Source: JBBIRG01 sp964410965
GTDB lineage: Bacteria > CLD3 > SB21 > JBBIRG01
Length of the DNA: 64,000 nucleotides
Direction of reading: 5' to 3'
NCBI GenBank assembly: GCA_964410965.1
Contig: CAYPIY010000008.1
Location: 124,001 to 188,000 of the forward strand
Shown here: piece by piece, positions 61,778 to 64,000 of the stretch
Layout: each line of letters begins with the position of its first letter
How positions within the stretch are numbered: the first letter of the stretch is position 1
The notes under the pieces: model-generated
Told to the model about the DNA's origin: nothing
What the model saw: the letters and a program-made list of their open reading frames with translations, nothing else
The model's database searches: none
Translations under genes and position numbers: made by a program

Positions 61778-62812
61778 ATGATCCGTTTTACCCATCCTGA
61801 GTACCTGTTCATCCTGATCTTCATCCCGCTGATCCTGTTTTTTTTCATCCGCAGGCACCGCCAGAAATTCCGCCAGCTGGGATTGCTGTCCGAAACCCAC
61901 CTTACGAGTGCGCTGATTGAATCCTATCATGCCCGCATCGCAAAAATTAAGATCATCCTGCTTCTGGTCACCCTTCTTTTACTGGTTTTTTCGGTTTCGG
62001 GATTGCAGGTCGGAACCAAATACGAAGAGGTGAAAGTCGAGGGACTGGACCTTTTGATCGCTCTTGATATTTCGTCCTCCATGAACGCTCAGGATATCCG
62101 GCCCAGCCGGCTGGAAAAAGCCCGTCACGGCATCATCAACCTTATGAACCGTCTTTCCGGAGACCGTATTGCCCTGATCCTTTTTTCCGGCGAGGCTTTT
62201 ATTCAGTGTCCCCTGACTACCGATTACGGAGCAATCCGGCTCTTTCTTGAATCCCTGAAACCCGACGTGACGACATCCGTTGGAACAGATTTCAACAGCC
62301 TCATCGACATCATCCCGGACGTGTTTTCGTACCAGGACCAACAGACGGCCGGGAACGAGGCGAGCCGGGCGATGGTCATTTTTTCCGATGGCGAAGATCA
62401 TAATCCGGACACCGGCAGGAAAATCGATGCGCTGGAAAACATAACGATATTCACCGTCGGCACTGGAACATCTCAGCCGACTCCCGTCCCCGTCTATAAT
62501 GAAAACGGACAACTCACGGATTACAAGCGTTACAGGGGAAACGCGGTAACCACCTCCCTGAACGAAACGATACTGAGGAAAATGGCTGAAAAGACCGGAG
62601 GCACCTATTATCCCTCCACACTCGGCGAATCCGAAATCGGGGAAATTGCGGAATCGCTTTCAAAAATGAAAAAAACCGAAACCATCCGGTACCGCTATAC
62701 GGAATTTGAGGAACGTTTTCAGTTTCTTCTCCTGCCGGCCATACTTTTTCTGGGGCTCGAAACCTTCCTCACTGCCCGCAAACACCGGACACCTAAAATA
62801 TTCAACGCATGA
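61778..62812 (+). CDS. BatB-type VWA membrane protein
   Basis: This is a 344-residue protein. An N-terminal pair of TM helices (about 7-24 and 48-70) and a C-terminal TM (about 315-335) flank a VWA domain (about 80-290) with a complete MIDAS: DISSSMNAQDI, a Thr in TSVGTDFNS and FSDGED. The sequence VEGLDLLIALDISSSM is typical of BatB. The ATG at 61778 is chosen; the GTG at 61745 has no support. It overlaps batA by four bases (ATGA). Bat proteins act with MoxR and DUF58 in envelope stress. Confidence 0.88.
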   Translation: MIRFTHPEYLFILIFIPLILFFFIRRHRQKFRQLGLLSETHLTSALIESYHARIAKIKIILLLVTLLLLVFSVSGLQVGTKYEEVKVEGLDLLIALDISSSMNAQDIRPSRLEKARHGIINLMNRLSGDRIALILFSGEAFIQCPLTTDYGAIRLFLESLKPDVTTSVGTDFNSLIDIIPDVFSYQDQQTAGNEASRAMVIFSDGEDHNPDTGRKIDALENITIFTVGTGTSQPTPVPVYNENGQLTDYKRYRGNAVTTSLNETILRKMAEKTGGTYYPSTLGESEIGEIAESLSKMKKTETIRYRYTEFEERFQFLLLPAILFLGLETFLTARKHRTPKIFNA

Positions 62813-63792
62813 GTTTCGAATTCGCTCATATTTACCTTCTGGGAGCACTGCTGATCCTTCCTCTGCTTTGGCGGTTCAGGAAAAAGGAACAGCCGGCCGT
62901 TCAGCATTCGATGGCGGGAATATTGGCCGAAATGCCTTTATCCTGGCGCGTACGGCTGCTCCCCTGCCTGAACTGGCTTAAATGGATCGCCCTGGGGCTG
63001 ATGATTGCAGCGATGGCTCGTCCCCGGATCAAAAACGTGACGGAAAAAGTCACCACCGAGGGGATTGACATTATCCTCGCGATGGACATATCGCGCAGCA
63101 TGCTGATCGAGGACATGAGCAAGCAGAACCGGCTTGAATCGGCAAAAGCCGTCGCCGAGCAATTCGTGAGAAACCGCAAGTCCGACCGGATCGGACTGGT
63201 GCTCTTCGCAGGAAAAAGCTTTACCCAGTGTCCGCTGACCACGGACTACCCGATGGTGATTGACTTTATCCGGAAAACAAGGATCGGCATGATTGAAGAC
63301 GGCACGGCGATCGGCATGGGCATAGTCAACAGCCTCAACCGGCTGCGGAACAGCGAAGCCAGAAGCCGGATCATCATCCTCCTGACCGACGGACAGAACA
63401 ACCGGGGCGAAATCGACCCGGTCACCGCGGCCCAGATCGCCCAGGCCCTTGGCATCCGCATTTACACCATCGGCGCCGGCAAGGACGGCATCGCCCGGAT
63501 ACCGGTCGACGATCCTTTTTTCGGCCGTCAGTATGTACCCGCCGAAGTTAAAATCGACGAGCCCACGCTTAGGTCCATCGCCTCGATCACGGGAGGGCAG
63601 TTTTTCCGCGCCTCCACGATGGAAAGGCTTGAGGAGGCCTATCAGGATATTGACCGCCTGGAAAAAACCAAAATTGAAGTCACCACCTACCTGCGGTACC
63701 TGGAACTTTATCCGTGGTTCCTGTTCCCGGCCCTTGCCCTCCTGATCGTGCACGGAATTCTCGGTAAAACCCTATTCCATCATATTCCATGA
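62809..63792 (+). CDS. BatA-type VWA membrane protein
   Basis: This is a 327-residue protein with TM helices at about 8-24, 53-68 and 300-318 and a VWA domain (about 80-290) with MIDAS residues DISRSM, TAIGMGIVNS and LTDGQNN. The segment TEGIDIILAMDISRSMLIEDM and the closing GGQFFRASTMERLEEAYQDIDRLEK are BatA features. Gene order B then A is the reverse of the common one. It overlaps batB and tilS by four bases each (ATGA), so the three genes are translationally coupled. Confidence 0.9.
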   Translation: MSFEFAHIYLLGALLILPLLWRFRKKEQPAVQHSMAGILAEMPLSWRVRLLPCLNWLKWIALGLMIAAMARPRIKNVTEKVTTEGIDIILAMDISRSMLIEDMSKQNRLESAKAVAEQFVRNRKSDRIGLVLFAGKSFTQCPLTTDYPMVIDFIRKTRIGMIEDGTAIGMGIVNSLNRLRNSEARSRIIILLTDGQNNRGEIDPVTAAQIAQALGIRIYTIGAGKDGIARIPVDDPFFGRQYVPAEVKIDEPTLRSIASITGGQFFRASTMERLEEAYQDIDRLEKTKIEVTTYLRYLELYPWFLFPALALLIVHGILGKTLFHHIP

Positions 63793-64000
63793 CGAAACAT
63801 CCCCTTGAAAAACAGCTGCTCGCGCACTGCCAGCAGAAAAAATTTTTCCGCCAAGGCGACAGGGTTCTGCTCGCTGTATCCGGAGGCATGGATTCCTGCG
63901 TTCTGTTTCACCTGTTCATGAACATCATCGACGATCTGAGCATCAGTATCGGTGCCGCCCATGTCAACCACGGCCTGCGCGACAAACAGAGCGATTCAGA
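63789..64000 (+). CDS. tilS: tRNA(Ile)-lysidine synthase, 5' part only
   Basis: The frame from the ATG at 63789 (overlapping batA by ATGA) reads MTKHPLEKQLLAHCQQ and continues to the window edge. The PP-loop ATP pyrophosphatase motif VSGGMDSCVLF and the following AHVNHGLRD identify TilS, which modifies C34 of tRNA(Ile2) to lysidine so that it reads AUA. Only the first 70 codons are inside the window. Confidence 0.92.
   Translation, partial: MTKHPLEKQLLAHCQQKKFFRQGDRVLLAVSGGMDSCVLFHLFMNIIDDLSISIGAAHVNHGLRDKQSDS

Noticed and set aside
1..64000. tRNA, rRNA, CRISPR arrays, insertion sequences, prophage genes
   Set aside because: Looked for by eye on both strands; no cloverleaf, rRNA-like block, repeat-spacer array, transposase or phage structural gene was recognised. 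A dedicated search (tRNAscan, Rfam) could still find a small RNA.

Overview
The window reads as a chromosomal segment of a diderm (Gram-negative-type) bacterium. Evidence for this is lipoprotein signal peptides, SurA, outer-membrane barrels and an ExbB/ExbD/TonB-like energised envelope system. The mixture of AgmX/PglI-tail proteins, very large TPR proteins, CsgG-like and Omp28-like lipoproteins, BatA/BatB and seven-bladed propeller lipoproteins fits the FCB superphylum and its candidate phyla better than Proteobacteria. That placement is inference. Two-oxoacid:ferredoxin oxidoreductase, Feo iron uptake and a ferredoxin-type PreT/PreA flavoprotein suggest an anaerobic or microaerobic life. No rRNA, tRNA, CRISPR array or insertion sequence was recognised.

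Layout. 1-4.4 kb: end of an outer-membrane barrel gene, then a CPBP protease, a Cupin_5 protein, a small membrane protein and aspS. 4.5-18.5 kb (minus): one large envelope-machine locus with two giant or large TPR proteins, a small periplasmic protein, ExbB, two ExbD paralogues and two AgmX-like TonB-type proteins. It resembles the Agl motor plus Glt proteins of Myxococcus gliding motility. 18.8-22.4 kb (plus): an iron operon of membrane-anchored DtxR-FeoA fusion, split FeoB and a small membrane protein. 22.4-26.5 kb: lipoproteins, CsgG-like protein, DUF3467, SRPBCC and YceI. 26.8-31.4 kb (plus): RND/MMPL exporter, NlpC/P60 lipoprotein, hydrolase lipoprotein. 31.6-32.2 kb: L33 and two small zinc-ribbon proteins. 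32.2-36.6 kb (minus): glycogen-binding-like E-set protein with basic tail, peptide-binding lipoprotein, CdsA, alpha/beta hydrolase. 36.7-40 kb (minus): an AT-rich two-gene nucleotidyltransferase cassette bounded by 87-bp direct repeats made of the 3' end of the adjacent preT-preA fusion gene. 40-43.3 kb: PAP2 phosphatase and ABC exporter. 43.4-46.4 kb: a 50-residue basic ORF, a structured leader, rhlE, DUF1761, CPBP protease. 46.5-50.6 kb (minus): surA operon ending in DUF58. 51-55.2 kb (minus): outer-membrane protein, gatE, gatD. 55.6-59.5 kb (plus): KorA, KorB, propeller lipoprotein. 59.6-61.6 kb (minus): DinB protein and glnA. 61.8-64 kb (plus): BatB, BatA and the start of tilS.

The most notable items are: (a) the ExbB/ExbD/AgmX/TPR machine, in which one ExbD has Asn where the proton-carrying Asp should be; (b) archaeal-type GatDE, which implies that Gln-tRNA is made from Glu-tRNA by the archaeal enzyme in a bacterium; (c) the AT-rich nucleotidyltransferase cassette inserted exactly at a gene's stop codon with duplication of that gene's 3' end; and (d) a three-hairpin leader in front of rhlE, divergent from an undescribed basic micro-ORF.
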